64,000 nucleotides of DNA from Sulfuritalea sp. GTDB taxonomy: Bacteria > Pseudomonadota > Gammaproteobacteria > Burkholderiales > Rhodocyclaceae. Positions 8,004-16,611 of the stretch are shown one piece after another. The number at the start of each line of letters is the position of its first letter. The first letter of the stretch is position 1. The notes beneath the pieces were generated by a model that saw nothing but the letters and a program-made list of their open reading frames with translations, was not told the DNA's origin and did not search any database. A program made the position numbers and the translations under genes. Location of the stretch: the NCBI GenBank assembly GCA_023229685.1, contig JALNYT010000008.1, forward strand, positions 75,051 to 139,050, read 5' to 3'.

Positions 8004-8864
8004 TCAATGCAGCAGCCGCCCGTCGGGCGGAAACAGCTCGTCGACGATTTCGGCGCCGAAGCGGTATTCGTGGCCGCAGATCTCGTCTTCGATGGCAATC
8101 ACCTCGGCATCGGCAAGCATGGCCTCGAGTTCTTCGCGGCCCAGCGAGAGCAGCATGTTGCGTACCTTCTCTTCGTCGCGCGGGCAGTGCCAGACGGCTT
8201 GGCGCGGCGCAAACAGGCGCACCTTTTCCTCGCCGAACAGCCGGGTCAGGAGGGTCTCCGGCGGCAGCGCCAGTTCCTCGGGATGCACGGTGGCGGCGAG
8301 TTGTTCGATGCGGTTCCAGCCATCCGGATCGCGCCGATCGGCATCCGGCAGCTTTTGCAGAAACAATCCGCAGGCGGTGTCGGCCGTCGCCGCCAGCCAC
8401 AGGCGGGCGGGCTGCTGTTCGGACTGTTCCAGGTAGTGTTCGAAGATGGCCGCCAGCGTGTTGCCTTCAATCGGCACCACGCTCTGGTAGGGAGTCTCCG
8501 CCGTCTTCGGCTGCAGCGTCAGCACCAGCCGGCCATCGCCGAGCAGGCCGCCGACGGTCAGCACATTGGCTTCGGCGTCGGCGCTCAGTTCGCTCTTGGC
8601 CATGCCGCGCAGTTGCAGCTGTTCATTGCAGTCCATCACCAGCATCGACACCGGGCCGTGGCCCTGCAACTGGAAGCTCAGGCGCCCGGGCGTTTTCAGG
8701 TTGCTGCCCATCAGCGCGGTAACGGCCGCCAGTTCGCCCAGCAGGTCGCGCACCGGTACCGCGTAGTTGCGGCGACCGGTTATCGCCGCCCAGGACGGGC
8801 CGAGTTGCACCAGCACGCCGCGGATGTCGAGGTCTTCCAGCAGAAAGGGATGAACACTGTCCAT
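8004..8864 (-). CDS. hslO: Hsp33 family chaperone with only two of the four zinc cysteines
   Basis: Hsp33 is a redox-activated holdase normally switched by oxidation of a zinc centre made of CxC and CxxC. The 286-aa protein matches in length and body (SFQLQGHGPVSMLVMD, VTVGGLLGDGRL-like region, LGREELEAMLAD). At the C terminus the first motif reads WHCPRDEEK (only C227) and the second EDEICGHEY (only C263). Half of the zinc ligands are missing, so the standard redox switch is unlikely to work as in E. coli. The start overlaps the stop of the ArsC-like gene (ATGA). Confidence 0.88.
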   Translation of the reverse strand: MDSVHPFLLEDLDIRGVLVQLGPSWAAITGRRNYAVPVRDLLGELAAVTALMGSNLKTPGRLSFQLQGHGPVSMLVMDCNEQLQLRGMAKSELSADAEANVLTVGGLLGDGRLVLTLQPKTAETPYQSVVPIEGNTLAAIFEHYLEQSEQQPARLWLAATADTACGLFLQKLPDADRRDPDGWNRIEQLAATVHPEELALPPETLLTRLFGEEKVRLFAPRQAVWHCPRDEEKVRNMLLSLGREELEAMLADAEVIAIEDEICGHEYRFGAEIVDELFPPDGRLLH

Positions 8865-9211
8865 CAGCGCACGAAGCTGTCGAATATGGTCGGATCGAAC
8901 CCCACCAGAATCTGTCCGGCGTCGTTTTCGACCACCGGGCGGCGGATCACGCTGGAGTGCTCCAGCATCAGCTCCACGGCCTGGCCCTGGGTGGTGATGG
9001 CCTGCTGTTCGGGCGTCAGCTTGCGCCAGGTGGGGCCCTTGGTATTCATCAGGGTCTGCCAGCCCAGCGTGCGGCACCAGTGCACCAGCCGCTCGCGCGG
9101 CACGCCCTGTTTCTTGTAGTCGTGGAATTCGTAGCTGATGCCGTGGGAGTCGCACCAGGCGAAGGCCTTCTTCATGGTGTCGCAATTCTTGATGCCGTAG
9201 ATTTTGATCAT
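8864..9211 (-). CDS. ArsC/Spx-family (YffB-like) protein
   Basis: A 115-aa thioredoxin-fold protein beginning MIKIYGIKNCDTMKKAFAW, the stand-alone YffB/ArsC-family signature, with a single N-terminal Cys (C10) and the RRPVVE cis-Pro region. Members are called arsenate-reductase-like but most have no shown arsenate activity. It is translationally coupled to hslO, which suggests a thiol-stress context. Confidence 0.85.
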   Translation of the reverse strand: MIKIYGIKNCDTMKKAFAWCDSHGISYEFHDYKKQGVPRERLVHWCRTLGWQTLMNTKGPTWRKLTPEQQAITTQGQAVELMLEHSSVIRRPVVENDAGQILVGFDPTIFDSFVR

Positions 9212-9265
9212 TGCGGTGCGCGGAGCGGAATCAGGGGGTGGGATGGCGAATCATAACAAACGCGG

Positions 9266-9271
9266 CATAAT
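9266..9271 (+). promoter_or_regulatory. Candidate -10 element (CATAAT) giving a leaderless mRNA
   Basis: CATAAT ends 8 bp before the ATG at 9280, so transcription would start at or next to the start codon. There is no purine-rich Shine-Dalgarno before the ATG. An almost identical string (CGGCATAATC...CCGCCATG) precedes the gene at 11282. The -35 is unclear. Confidence 0.45.
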
Positions 9272-9279
9272 CGACCGCC

Positions 9280-10368
9280 ATGGAGACCCCTATTCGCAGT
9301 GAGGCGCAGCGGCGCGCCGACGAGATCGCAATCTTCCAGGCGGAGCTGGCCCGCCTCGAAGCCGAAGGTGTACTGCGGCTCGATCCGGCGCAGCAGCAGG
9401 CTGTGCGCGAACACCATGCCGCATTGCTCGCAGGATTCGCCGGTCGCTTCGATATCGACCGCGACGCCCAGGCCAGGCAGCTTTCGCTCGGCATGCGGGT
9501 GGCGTCCTTCCTCGGCGCGCTGGCGCTGGCGGCCAGCGTCTTCTTTCTTTTCTACCAGTTCTGGGGACACTTCGACGAGACGGCCCAGGTCGCGATCCTG
9601 CTCGGCGCCGCGCTCGGCAGCATGGCGCTGACGGTCTGGATTCAGACGCGCGACGCGTCAGGCTACTTCACCAAGCTGGCGGCGCTGGTGGCCTTCGCCT
9701 GCTTCGTGCTCAATCTGTCCATGCTCGGCCAGATCTTCAACATCACGCCCACCGACCGCGCCCTGCTGCCGTGGGCGGCGCTGGCTTTCCTGCTCGCCTA
9801 TGCCTGCGACCTGCGCCTGTTGCTGGCGGCGGGCATCTGCTGCGTGATCGCCTTCGTCGCCGCCCGCGTCGGCACATGGAGCGGCGTCTACTGGCTGCAT
9901 ACCGGCGAGCGGCCGGAGAATTTCTTTCCCGTCGCGGCGCTGCTGTTCGCGGTCCCGGCACTGGTCGCGCATCGCCGGCTGTCGGGGTTCGCACCCATTT
10001 ATCGCATCTTCGGCCTGCTCTGCCTGCTGCTGCCCATGCTGGTGCTCGGCCACTGGGGCTGGGGCAGCTATCTGGCCGGCTATGAAGGTTTCGAAACACG
10101 TACCATCGAAGGCGGCTACGAGCTTGCCGGCTTTGTCGCCAGCGCCCTGGCGATCTGGGTCGGCGCGCGCCGGCAGTGGTCCGACACGGTCAACACCGGC
10201 ATCACCTTCTTCGTCATCTTTCTCTACACCAAGTTTTTCGACTGGTGGTGGGATGTGATGCCGAAGTACCTGTTTTTCCTGGTGCTCGGGCTCGCCGCGA
10301 TCCTGATTCTGCTGGTGCTGAAACGCCTGCGCCGGCTGGGTCGCAACGCCGGGGAGGGCGCGCCATGA
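9280..10368 (+). CDS. DUF2157 domain membrane protein
   Basis: A 362-aa protein with a cytoplasmic N-terminal helix-rich segment (about residues 1-70, IFQAELARLEAEGVLRLD) followed by about ten hydrophobic segments to the C terminus. The N-terminal layout and first membrane span (LGMRVASFLGALALAASVFF) match DUF2157 proteins. Function is unknown. The stop overlaps the next start (ATGA at 10365), so the two are a translational pair. Confidence 0.75.
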   Translation: METPIRSEAQRRADEIAIFQAELARLEAEGVLRLDPAQQQAVREHHAALLAGFAGRFDIDRDAQARQLSLGMRVASFLGALALAASVFFLFYQFWGHFDETAQVAILLGAALGSMALTVWIQTRDASGYFTKLAALVAFACFVLNLSMLGQIFNITPTDRALLPWAALAFLLAYACDLRLLLAAGICCVIAFVAARVGTWSGVYWLHTGERPENFFPVAALLFAVPALVAHRRLSGFAPIYRIFGLLCLLLPMLVLGHWGWGSYLAGYEGFETRTIEGGYELAGFVASALAIWVGARRQWSDTVNTGITFFVIFLYTKFFDWWWDVMPKYLFFLVLGLAAILILLVLKRLRRLGRNAGEGAP

Positions 10369-11228
10369 AGCTCACACCCTGGAAGACCCTGGCCGCCGGT
10401 GCGCTGCTGATCCTGCTGGCCAACGCCGTGGCTCTGACCGGCGTCTATCTCAATCGCAGCGGCGAGGCGGACAGCCGCCTCACGCTCTCGCAGCGCGAAC
10501 TGACCATGCCCTGGGGCTGGGGCATGACCGGGGAGAACAGCGGGATGGCACTGGCGCTGAATTGGCGGGTGGCCGATGCGAGTGCCGGGGAGTATTACGG
10601 CGGCGGCTTTGGCCGCGGCGGCGGCACGCCGGACTGGCTGGATACCGAGCGCATGGCAGCGCTCGGTTTCGACACCGCCGAGCTGTCCGCCGGGACTGCG
10701 GGGCGTCGCCGTATCGAGCGCGCTTTGCCGCGCGAAGTGCTGCTGGTGCTGGAGTTGGCCGGCCCGGCCTGGCAACAGGCGCAGGAACGGGCGCGGCAGA
10801 ACGCGGCCCGCCACGAAGCGGCGCGACTGGCGAATGCCGACAGCAAGGAGTTCGCCGAAAAGGCCAAGCGCGCGCAAGAGCAACTGCAGCGCGAGGAGAA
10901 CCTGAACAGCCGCCTGTTCGCCATCGATGCCGGACTCGACCGCGCCGCCCTGCGCGCCAAATACCCGGGCCGCAGCCGCTACCTGATCCTCAAGGGGACG
11001 GTGCGGCCGCGAGTGGCGACTTACGAGAAGAAGACGCGGGTCACCGGTTATGTCAGCGCGCTGGCCGTGGCGCAGATCAACGTCCCGCATGCCCTGCGCC
11101 CGCTGCTGGAGCCGGTGCTACGGACACCCAGACGCATGGCGGATGGTTCCGGCGCGCACTTCGAGGCTGTGCTTGCGGTGGGTCAGCGCCTGGAACCGTG
11201 GCTGGAGTCGGTGCTGGTGACACGGTGA
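10365..11228 (+). CDS. DUF4824-type membrane-anchored protein
   Basis: A 287-aa protein with a single N-terminal membrane anchor (WKTLAAGALLILLANAVALTG) and a soluble domain opening with RLTLSQRELTMPWGWG. This arrangement next to a DUF2157 protein is typical of DUF4824 proteins. A charged coiled-coil-like segment lies around residues 140-185 (many Ala, Glu, Arg). Function is unknown; coupling suggests it works with its neighbour at the inner membrane. Confidence 0.6.
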   Translation: MKLTPWKTLAAGALLILLANAVALTGVYLNRSGEADSRLTLSQRELTMPWGWGMTGENSGMALALNWRVADASAGEYYGGGFGRGGGTPDWLDTERMAALGFDTAELSAGTAGRRRIERALPREVLLVLELAGPAWQQAQERARQNAARHEAARLANADSKEFAEKAKRAQEQLQREENLNSRLFAIDAGLDRAALRAKYPGRSRYLILKGTVRPRVATYEKKTRVTGYVSALAVAQINVPHALRPLLEPVLRTPRRMADGSGAHFEAVLAVGQRLEPWLESVLVTR

Positions 11229-11267
11229 GCGGGCCTATGAGTCGAGCCGTGGAAGGCGCAAACACGG

Positions 11268-11273
11268 CATAAT
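11268..11273 (+). promoter_or_regulatory. Candidate -10 element (CATAAT) for the MacAB-like operon
   Basis: CATAAT lies 8 bp before the ATG at 11282, inside a sequence nearly identical to that before 9280. As there, a leaderless transcript is implied. No Shine-Dalgarno is visible. Confidence 0.45.
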
Positions 11274-11281
11274 CACCCGCC

Positions 11282-12439
11282 ATGAATACATCTACTTTTC
11301 TGCGTCGCGTGCTGCCGGCCTTGCTTCTTGTCGCCGTCGTGGTCGGTGCCTTTTTCTGGACCACGCGCGCCAAGCCGGTCAGCGTGGTGCTGAAGACCGT
11401 TGATCGCGGCAATGTCGAATCCACCGTGGTCAACACCCGCGCCGGCACGGTGGAAGCCTGCCTGCGCACCAAGCTGTCCACCATCATGGGCGGCCGCATC
11501 GAGTTCCTCGGCGTCAAGGAAGGCGACAAGGTGAAGAAGGGCCAGCTCCTGATGAAGCTGTGGAACGACGACCAGAAAGCGCAGCAGACGCTGGCCGAAG
11601 CCCAGCGCGCCTCGGCGACGCAGCGCGTGAAGGAGGTGTGCACCACGGCCGCCAGTTCGCTGCGCGAGGCCGAGCGTCAGACCTCCTTGCGCGGTCGCGG
11701 CTTTGTTTCCGAGGCCAAGGAGGATGCGGCGCGCAGCGAGGCCGATGCCCGTCGCGCCGCCTGCGATACGGCGCGGGCCGACATCGTGCAGGCCGAAGCA
11801 CGGATCAACGTGACGAAGGTCGAGCAGGGCCGCATGGTGCTTTATGCGCCCTTCGACGGCACGGTGGCGAAGATCGTCGGCGAACTCGGCGAGTATTCGA
11901 CGCCGTCGCCGCCGGGCGTGCCGACGCCGCCGGCGATCGACCTGATCGATGACTCCTGCCTCTACATCAACGCGCCGATGGATGAAGTCGATGCGCCCAA
12001 GATCAAGGCCGGCCTGCCGGTGCGCGTCTCGCTCGATGCGATGCCCAAGCAGCCGCTGAAGGGCAAGGTGCGGCGCGTGGCGCCCTACGTCCTGGCGGTG
12101 GAGAAGCAGGCGCGCACGGTCGATGTCGAGGTCGATTTCGAGAGACCGGCGACGGGGAACCTCCTGGTGGGCTACAGCGCTGACGTGGAGATCGTGCTCG
12201 ATACGCGCCCCAATGTGCTGCGGGTGCCGACGGCGGCGCTGATCGAGGGCGGCCGGGTGATGGTGCTGAACGCGGATACCGGCAAGCTCGAAGAGCGCAA
12301 GGTCAAGGCCGGGGTCGCCAACTGGGAGTTCACGGAAATCGTCGAAGGGCTGGTCGAAGGCGAGCGCATCGTCATCTCGCTGGAACGCGATGGCGTGAAA
12401 GTCGGCGCTCGCGCCACGGCGGACGATAAATCGAAATGA
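11282..12439 (+). CDS. Periplasmic adaptor (HlyD/MacA-type) of an ABC exporter
   Basis: A 385-aa membrane-fusion protein. The N-terminal signal/anchor is VLPALLLVAVVVGAFFW, followed by a biotinyl-lipoyl half (VKEGDKVKKGQLLMKLW), an alpha-hairpin (about residues 95-180, Ala/Glu/Arg-rich), the second lipoyl half (YAPFDGTVAKIVGELGEY) and beta-barrel domains. It would bridge the inner-membrane ABC unit to an outer-membrane channel; no TolC-type gene is in view. It is first in the operon with the ATPase and two permeases. Confidence 0.9.
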   Translation: MNTSTFLRRVLPALLLVAVVVGAFFWTTRAKPVSVVLKTVDRGNVESTVVNTRAGTVEACLRTKLSTIMGGRIEFLGVKEGDKVKKGQLLMKLWNDDQKAQQTLAEAQRASATQRVKEVCTTAASSLREAERQTSLRGRGFVSEAKEDAARSEADARRAACDTARADIVQAEARINVTKVEQGRMVLYAPFDGTVAKIVGELGEYSTPSPPGVPTPPAIDLIDDSCLYINAPMDEVDAPKIKAGLPVRVSLDAMPKQPLKGKVRRVAPYVLAVEKQARTVDVEVDFERPATGNLLVGYSADVEIVLDTRPNVLRVPTAALIEGGRVMVLNADTGKLEERKVKAGVANWEFTEIVEGLVEGERIVISLERDGVKVGARATADDKSK

Positions 12440-12454
12440 CGGCATATCCCCCGC

Positions 12455-12475
12455 CCCCTTTGCCGGGCAAAGGGG
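12455..12475. repeat. Short GC-rich hairpin repeat (CCCCTTTGCC/GGCAAAGGGG), copy A
   Basis: A perfect 10+1+10 inverted repeat in the 82-bp gap between adaptor and ATPase genes, embedded in CCCCCGCCCCC...GTGAC. A sister copy with the same context is at 13235-13255. It looks like a dispersed extragenic palindrome and not a terminator, because the operon continues and no T-tract follows. Confidence 0.65.
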
Positions 12476-12521
12476 TGACAGCAGTTCAGCCGCTACGCGG
12501 CTTCCGCACAGGACATTGAGC

Positions 12522-13319
12522 ATGGCCGTAATCGAACTCGCCGGGATCGAGCGCATCTTCCACCTCGGCGACAGCGTGGTGCATGCGCTGACCCATCTCG
12601 ATGTCGGCATCGAGGCCGGTGAATATGTGGCGATCATGGGGCCGTCGGGTTCCGGCAAGTCCACGCTGCTCAACCTGCTGGGTCTGCTCGACCGGCCCGA
12701 TGCCGGCTCCTACCGTCTCGAAGGCCGCGATGTGACGACGCTGTCGCCGGACGAACAGGCCGCCGTGCGCAGCCAGCGGATCGGTTTCGTGTTCCAGAGT
12801 TTTCATCTGGTGCCACGCCTCACGGCGGCAGAGAACATCGGCCTGCCGATGATGCTGGCCGGCATCCCGGCCGCGGAACGGGCACGGCGCGTTACGCAGG
12901 CGCTCAAGGATTTCGGTCTCGACCAGCGCGCCGATCATCGTCCCGACCAGCTTTCCGGCGGCCAGCGGCAACGCGTCGCGATTGCGCGCGCCACCATCAT
13001 GCAGCCCGCCGTGCTGCTGGCCGACGAGCCGACCGGCAATCTCGATCGTGCCACCGGTGAAGACGTGATCCACCTGCTGGAAGTCCTCAACCAGCGCGGC
13101 ATGACCCTGATCGTCGTCACCCACGACCCGAAAATCGGTACCCGGGCGCGTCGCCAGTTGCTGATGGAAGACGGTGAACTGCGGCATGACAGCGCCGCAG
13201 TTCACCTTCGGTCCGTGGACGACAATCCCCCCGGCCCCCTTTCCGGGAAAGGGGGTGACGATGTTTCGCCGGCGGCGCCGGCTCTGGGCGAAAGAAGCGC
13301 GCCCTCGAGCACCGCCTGA
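12522..13319 (+). CDS. MacB-type ABC transporter ATPase with repeat-derived C-terminal tail
   Basis: A 265-aa ATPase with Walker A GPSGSGKST, Q-loop FVFQSFHLVPRLTA, signature LSGGQRQRVAIARA, Walker B VLLADEPTGNLD and H-loop VTHD, all typical of the MacB/LolD class. The last roughly 35 residues (after LRHDSAAVHLRSVDD) are read through a copy of the CCCCTTT hairpin repeat, so they are probably a recent neutral extension. ATG 12522 is preferred over TTG 12516. Confidence 0.92.
   Translation: MAVIELAGIERIFHLGDSVVHALTHLDVGIEAGEYVAIMGPSGSGKSTLLNLLGLLDRPDAGSYRLEGRDVTTLSPDEQAAVRSQRIGFVFQSFHLVPRLTAAENIGLPMMLAGIPAAERARRVTQALKDFGLDQRADHRPDQLSGGQRQRVAIARATIMQPAVLLADEPTGNLDRATGEDVIHLLEVLNQRGMTLIVVTHDPKIGTRARRQLLMEDGELRHDSAAVHLRSVDDNPPGPLSGKGGDDVSPAAPALGERSAPSSTA
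13235..13255. repeat. Short GC-rich hairpin repeat, copy B, inside a coding region
   Basis: A perfect inverted repeat, CCCCCTTTCC and GGAAAGGGGG around one G, with the same flanks as copy A (CCCCCCGGC before, TGACG after). It lies in frame within the 3' end of the ATPase gene and encodes Pro/Gly/Lys residues. Confidence 0.65.
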
Positions 13320-13328
13320 GGCGACACC

Positions 13329-14537
13329 ATGCGCACCGCCGACGTCCTGCGTTTCGCCCGCGATGCGGCGGCCGGCTACCCGCTGCGCACCGCGCTCTCG
13401 GTACTGGCCATGGCGATCGGCGTCGCTGCCGTAGTGGTGCTCACCTCGCTCGGTGACGGCGCGCGGCGTTATGTGGTCGAGCAGTTTTCCGCGCTCGGCA
13501 GCAACCTGGTCATTGTCCTGCCGGGGCGCTCGGCCACCGGCGGCTTCAGCCCGGCCAATGCGGTCACCACCACGCCGCGCGACCTGACCGTGGATGATGC
13601 CGCGGCACTGATCCGCCTGCCCGCGGTGCGGCGCGTGGCGCCAGTGGTGGCCGGCAACTCGGAGATCAACGCCAATGGACGGCTGCGCGAAACCGTGGTG
13701 GCCGGTACCGTCGCCAGCTATCGTGATATTCGCAGCTTCAAGATGGCGCAGGGGACCTTCCTGCCGGAAGCGGACTGGAATCGCGGGGCGCTGGTGGCCG
13801 TGATCGGCGCCAAGATTCAGGAGGAAATTTTTGCCGGCCGTCCGGCGGTAGGGGAACTGATTCGGCTCGGCGACCGGCGCCTGCGCATCGTCGGCGTGCT
13901 CAAGTCGGTCGGGCAGGGGCTGGGCATGAACACCGACGAGTTGGTATTCGTCCCCGTCAGCGTCGCCCAGAGCCTGTTCAACACCCATACCCTGTTTCGC
14001 GTCCTGGTCGAGGCCAGGAGCCGCGACGACCTGGAGGCGGTCAAGCGCGAGGTGACGGCTTTGCTCAAGGCTCGCCATGGCGGCGAGGAGGATGTCACGG
14101 TGATTACCCAGGACGCCGTGCTCGCCACCTTCGACAAGCTGCTGCGCGCGCTGACCGCTGCGGTGGCGGGCATCGCAGCGATCAGCCTGGCCGTGGCCGG
14201 CATTCTGGTAATGAACGTGATGCTGGTGGCGGTGACCCAGCGCACGGCGGAGATTGGCCTGCTCAAGGCGCTCGGCGCACGCGGCGCCACGATCCGCGAC
14301 GCCTTCCTGGCCGAAGCGGCGATGATTTCCCTGGCTGGCGCGCTGACCGGATACGGTCTCGGCCTTTTCGGCGCCTTCGTCCTGCGCCAGATGTACCCGG
14401 TGTTTCCCGCCTATCCGCCGGACTGGGCCGTGATCGCGGCACTCGCCACGGCACTCGGCACCGGCCTCCTGTTCGGCATCATGCCGGCGCGGCGCGCGGC
14501 GCGGCTGGACCCCGTGCAGGCCCTCATGAAGCACTGA
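13329..14537 (+). CDS. MacB-like ABC permease (FtsX fold), first of two
   Basis: A 402-aa permease: one N-terminal membrane span (PLRTALSVLAMAIGVAAVVVL), a periplasmic MacB_PCD domain (about residues 50-250) and three C-terminal spans with the FtsX signature (VTQRTAEIGLLKALGARGATI). It ends RRAARLDPVQALMKH, the usual end of this family. It lies 9 bp after the ATPase gene and 2 bp before the second permease. Confidence 0.92.
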   Translation: MRTADVLRFARDAAAGYPLRTALSVLAMAIGVAAVVVLTSLGDGARRYVVEQFSALGSNLVIVLPGRSATGGFSPANAVTTTPRDLTVDDAAALIRLPAVRRVAPVVAGNSEINANGRLRETVVAGTVASYRDIRSFKMAQGTFLPEADWNRGALVAVIGAKIQEEIFAGRPAVGELIRLGDRRLRIVGVLKSVGQGLGMNTDELVFVPVSVAQSLFNTHTLFRVLVEARSRDDLEAVKREVTALLKARHGGEEDVTVITQDAVLATFDKLLRALTAAVAGIAAISLAVAGILVMNVMLVAVTQRTAEIGLLKALGARGATIRDAFLAEAAMISLAGALTGYGLGLFGAFVLRQMYPVFPAYPPDWAVIAALATALGTGLLFGIMPARRAARLDPVQALMKH

Positions 14538-14539
14538 CC

Positions 14540-15739
14540 ATGCTTTTGACCGACTCCCTCACCCTGGCAATTCGCGCCATCAGTTCCCAGCGCCTGCGCA
14601 GCTTCCTGACGCTGCTCGGGATTGCCGTCGGCATCGCCGCGGTGATCCTGCTGACCTCGATCGGCGAGGGCATCCACCGCTATGTGCTGTCCGAATTCAC
14701 CCAGTTCGGCACCAATGTCGTCGGCGTTCATCCGGGACGGACCAAGACCGGCGGCATGACCACCGGCCTGCCCAGCAGCGCCAGGCCGCTTTCGCTGGAG
14801 GACGCCGAGGCGCTGATGCGGATGCCCAATGTGGTGGCCGGCACGCCCAGTGTCTTCGGCAATGCGGAGGTCGGCGGCAACGGCCGCCTGCGGCGCGTCG
14901 TGGTCTATGGCGTTGGCCCCGGCCTGCTCACCGTGTTCCGGGCCAAGGTGCGCAGCGGCCAGTTCCTGCCGCCGGACGAGGCCGGCAGCGCCCGCGCCCA
15001 GGTGGTGCTCGGTCCCAAGCTGAAGAACGAACTGTTCGGCGCCGAGAATGCCCTCGGCGCGCGGGTTCGCATCGGTGGCCTGCAATTCCGCGTGATCGGC
15101 ATCATGGAAGCCAAGGGCCAGTTTCTCGGCATCGATCTCGACGACACGGCCTACATCCCGGCGGCGCGCGCCCTCGAACTGTTCAATCGGGAGGGCCTCA
15201 ACGAAATCAATATCTCCGTGGCCGAGGGAGTGCCTGCCGCGAGCGTGGTGGCGGCGGCCAAGCAGGTGATCAAGGCCCGCCACGGCAGTGAGGATGTGAC
15301 CATCATCAGCCAGGAGGAAATGATGAGCACGATGTCGAACATCCTCGACGTGCTGACCATGGCCGTCGGCGCGCTGGGCGGCATCTCGCTGCTGGTCGGC
15401 GGCGTCGGCATCGTCACCATCATGACCATCGCCGTCACCGAGCGGACCAACGAGATCGGCCTGCTGGTGGCGCTCGGCGCGCGGCGGCAGACCATTCTTG
15501 GCCTGTTCCTCGGCGAAGCCGTGGCGCTCGCCGCGCTCGGCGGGGTGGTCGGCCTGCTGCTGGGCATGGGCCTGGCGCAGTTGATCAGCTTCTTCGTCCC
15601 CGCCCTGCCGGTGCATACTCCCCTGTCGTTCGTGCTGCTGGCCGAAGTCCTGGCAGCATCCATCGGCCTCGCCGCCGGCGTGCTGCCGGCGCGGCGCGCG
15701 GCGCTGCTGGATCCGGTGGAGGCGCTAAGGACGGAGTGA
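14540..15739 (+). CDS. MacB-like ABC permease (FtsX fold), second
   Basis: A 399-aa paralogue of the preceding permease, with the same plan: N-terminal span (FLTLLGIAVGIAAVILL), periplasmic domain, and three C-terminal spans with VTERTNEIGLLVALGARRQTI and the end RRAALLDPVEALRTE. Two distinct permeases beside one ATPase suggest a heterodimeric membrane unit in place of the MacB homodimer. It is the last gene of the operon. Confidence 0.92.
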   Translation: MLLTDSLTLAIRAISSQRLRSFLTLLGIAVGIAAVILLTSIGEGIHRYVLSEFTQFGTNVVGVHPGRTKTGGMTTGLPSSARPLSLEDAEALMRMPNVVAGTPSVFGNAEVGGNGRLRRVVVYGVGPGLLTVFRAKVRSGQFLPPDEAGSARAQVVLGPKLKNELFGAENALGARVRIGGLQFRVIGIMEAKGQFLGIDLDDTAYIPAARALELFNREGLNEINISVAEGVPAASVVAAAKQVIKARHGSEDVTIISQEEMMSTMSNILDVLTMAVGALGGISLLVGGVGIVTIMTIAVTERTNEIGLLVALGARRQTILGLFLGEAVALAALGGVVGLLLGMGLAQLISFFVPALPVHTPLSFVLLAEVLAASIGLAAGVLPARRAALLDPVEALRTE

Positions 15740-16311
15740 GGCCGAGGCGTCGCGCGTGACTCTTGATCCGCGCTATTGCTTTAGAAAATCAATGACCTAG
15801 ATGCGTGTCGTAGAAGTTTTTGAAATAACTTGAAGGCCGCCTGCGCAGCGGAAGCGGTCGTTGGACTATGGTTGTTCGAATAGCCACTCAGGGTACTGAA
15901 TGCAGACTCCGATGGGGCAATGCTGCGCCGCAGCTTGAAGGCTGCTCGCGACCTGTGCTAACGTGCAAATTGCATAAGCAAAAGCCAACTACCTAGCTTG
16001 GCTTTGGTTCAAGTTTTGGGTGAACGGACCCATTCTTCTCGGCACATATGTGCCTCCCGTAAGAAAGACGAAGCACCGCCTCTTAAGGGCGGCCTCAGCT
16101 TTTCAACTTTCGGGGAGATGTCATGAAACCATTTATCGCTTTGCATTCGGTCGAAAACATCGGCACCACCGATTGTCAGCTCATGACTGTCGAGAACACG
16201 TAGTCCCGCAATCCGGATGATCCTGGAGGCGTGAATGCGATACACGCCCTTCATCAGGTTGGCGGGATCTTGGTGCCGGATGGCACCGTCACAACAATGA
16301 GAGGAACCATC
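15740..16311. other. Gene-poor region with a possible 26-codon ORF and hairpin
   Basis: No long plausible gene is present. A hairpin, CCGCC/GGCGG around TCTTAAG (16076-16092), is followed by CTCAGCTTTTC and may terminate transcription. Just after it, a 26-codon frame (16123-16203, beginning MKPFIALHSVEN) has GGGGAG at a good distance, but nothing supports it beyond that. The rest shows no recognisable feature. Confidence 0.3.
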
Positions 16312-16611
16312 ATGATCCGATTTGTCCGCACGGCCGCGATCGCGCCTGGAAAGCTTGGGAGTGCCCTCGCATTTGCGAAACAGATTTCCGCGTATCTAGA
16401 AAAGCAGCATGAACTGAAGCTGGAGGTAATGACGCCCATAGGCGGCAATCCCCACCGCGTTGCGTGGAGAGCAGAGTACGCGAACCTCGCCGTCATGGAG
16501 CAAACCCAGGCCAAACTAATGGCAGATTCGAAGTACCTTGAGCTCCTCGCCTCTGGTGGGGACAACTTCATTGCAGGATCGTTGAACGACTCGATCTGGC
16601 GAACCATGTAA
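16312..16611 (+). CDS. Small 99-aa protein, unknown function
   Basis: The frame starts at ATG 16312 with GAGAGGA nine bases upstream. It encodes a soluble protein beginning MIRFVRTAAIAPGKLGSALA and ending SLNDSIWRTM. The alternation and length recall dimeric alpha/beta-barrel (NIPSNAP/ABM-like) proteins, but I do not recognise the family with certainty. It stands alone in a gene-poor region upstream of a DUF3330 gene. Confidence 0.55.
   Translation: MIRFVRTAAIAPGKLGSALAFAKQISAYLEKQHELKLEVMTPIGGNPHRVAWRAEYANLAVMEQTQAKLMADSKYLELLASGGDNFIAGSLNDSIWRTM

Noticed and set aside
7235..9119. Long plus-strand frames opposite the speE-like and hslO genes
   Set aside because: Antisense to well-supported genes with intact motifs; products resemble nothing.
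12486..14534. 682-codon minus-strand frame opposite the ABC transporter genes
   Set aside because: Runs across two unrelated genes and their gap; no protein features.
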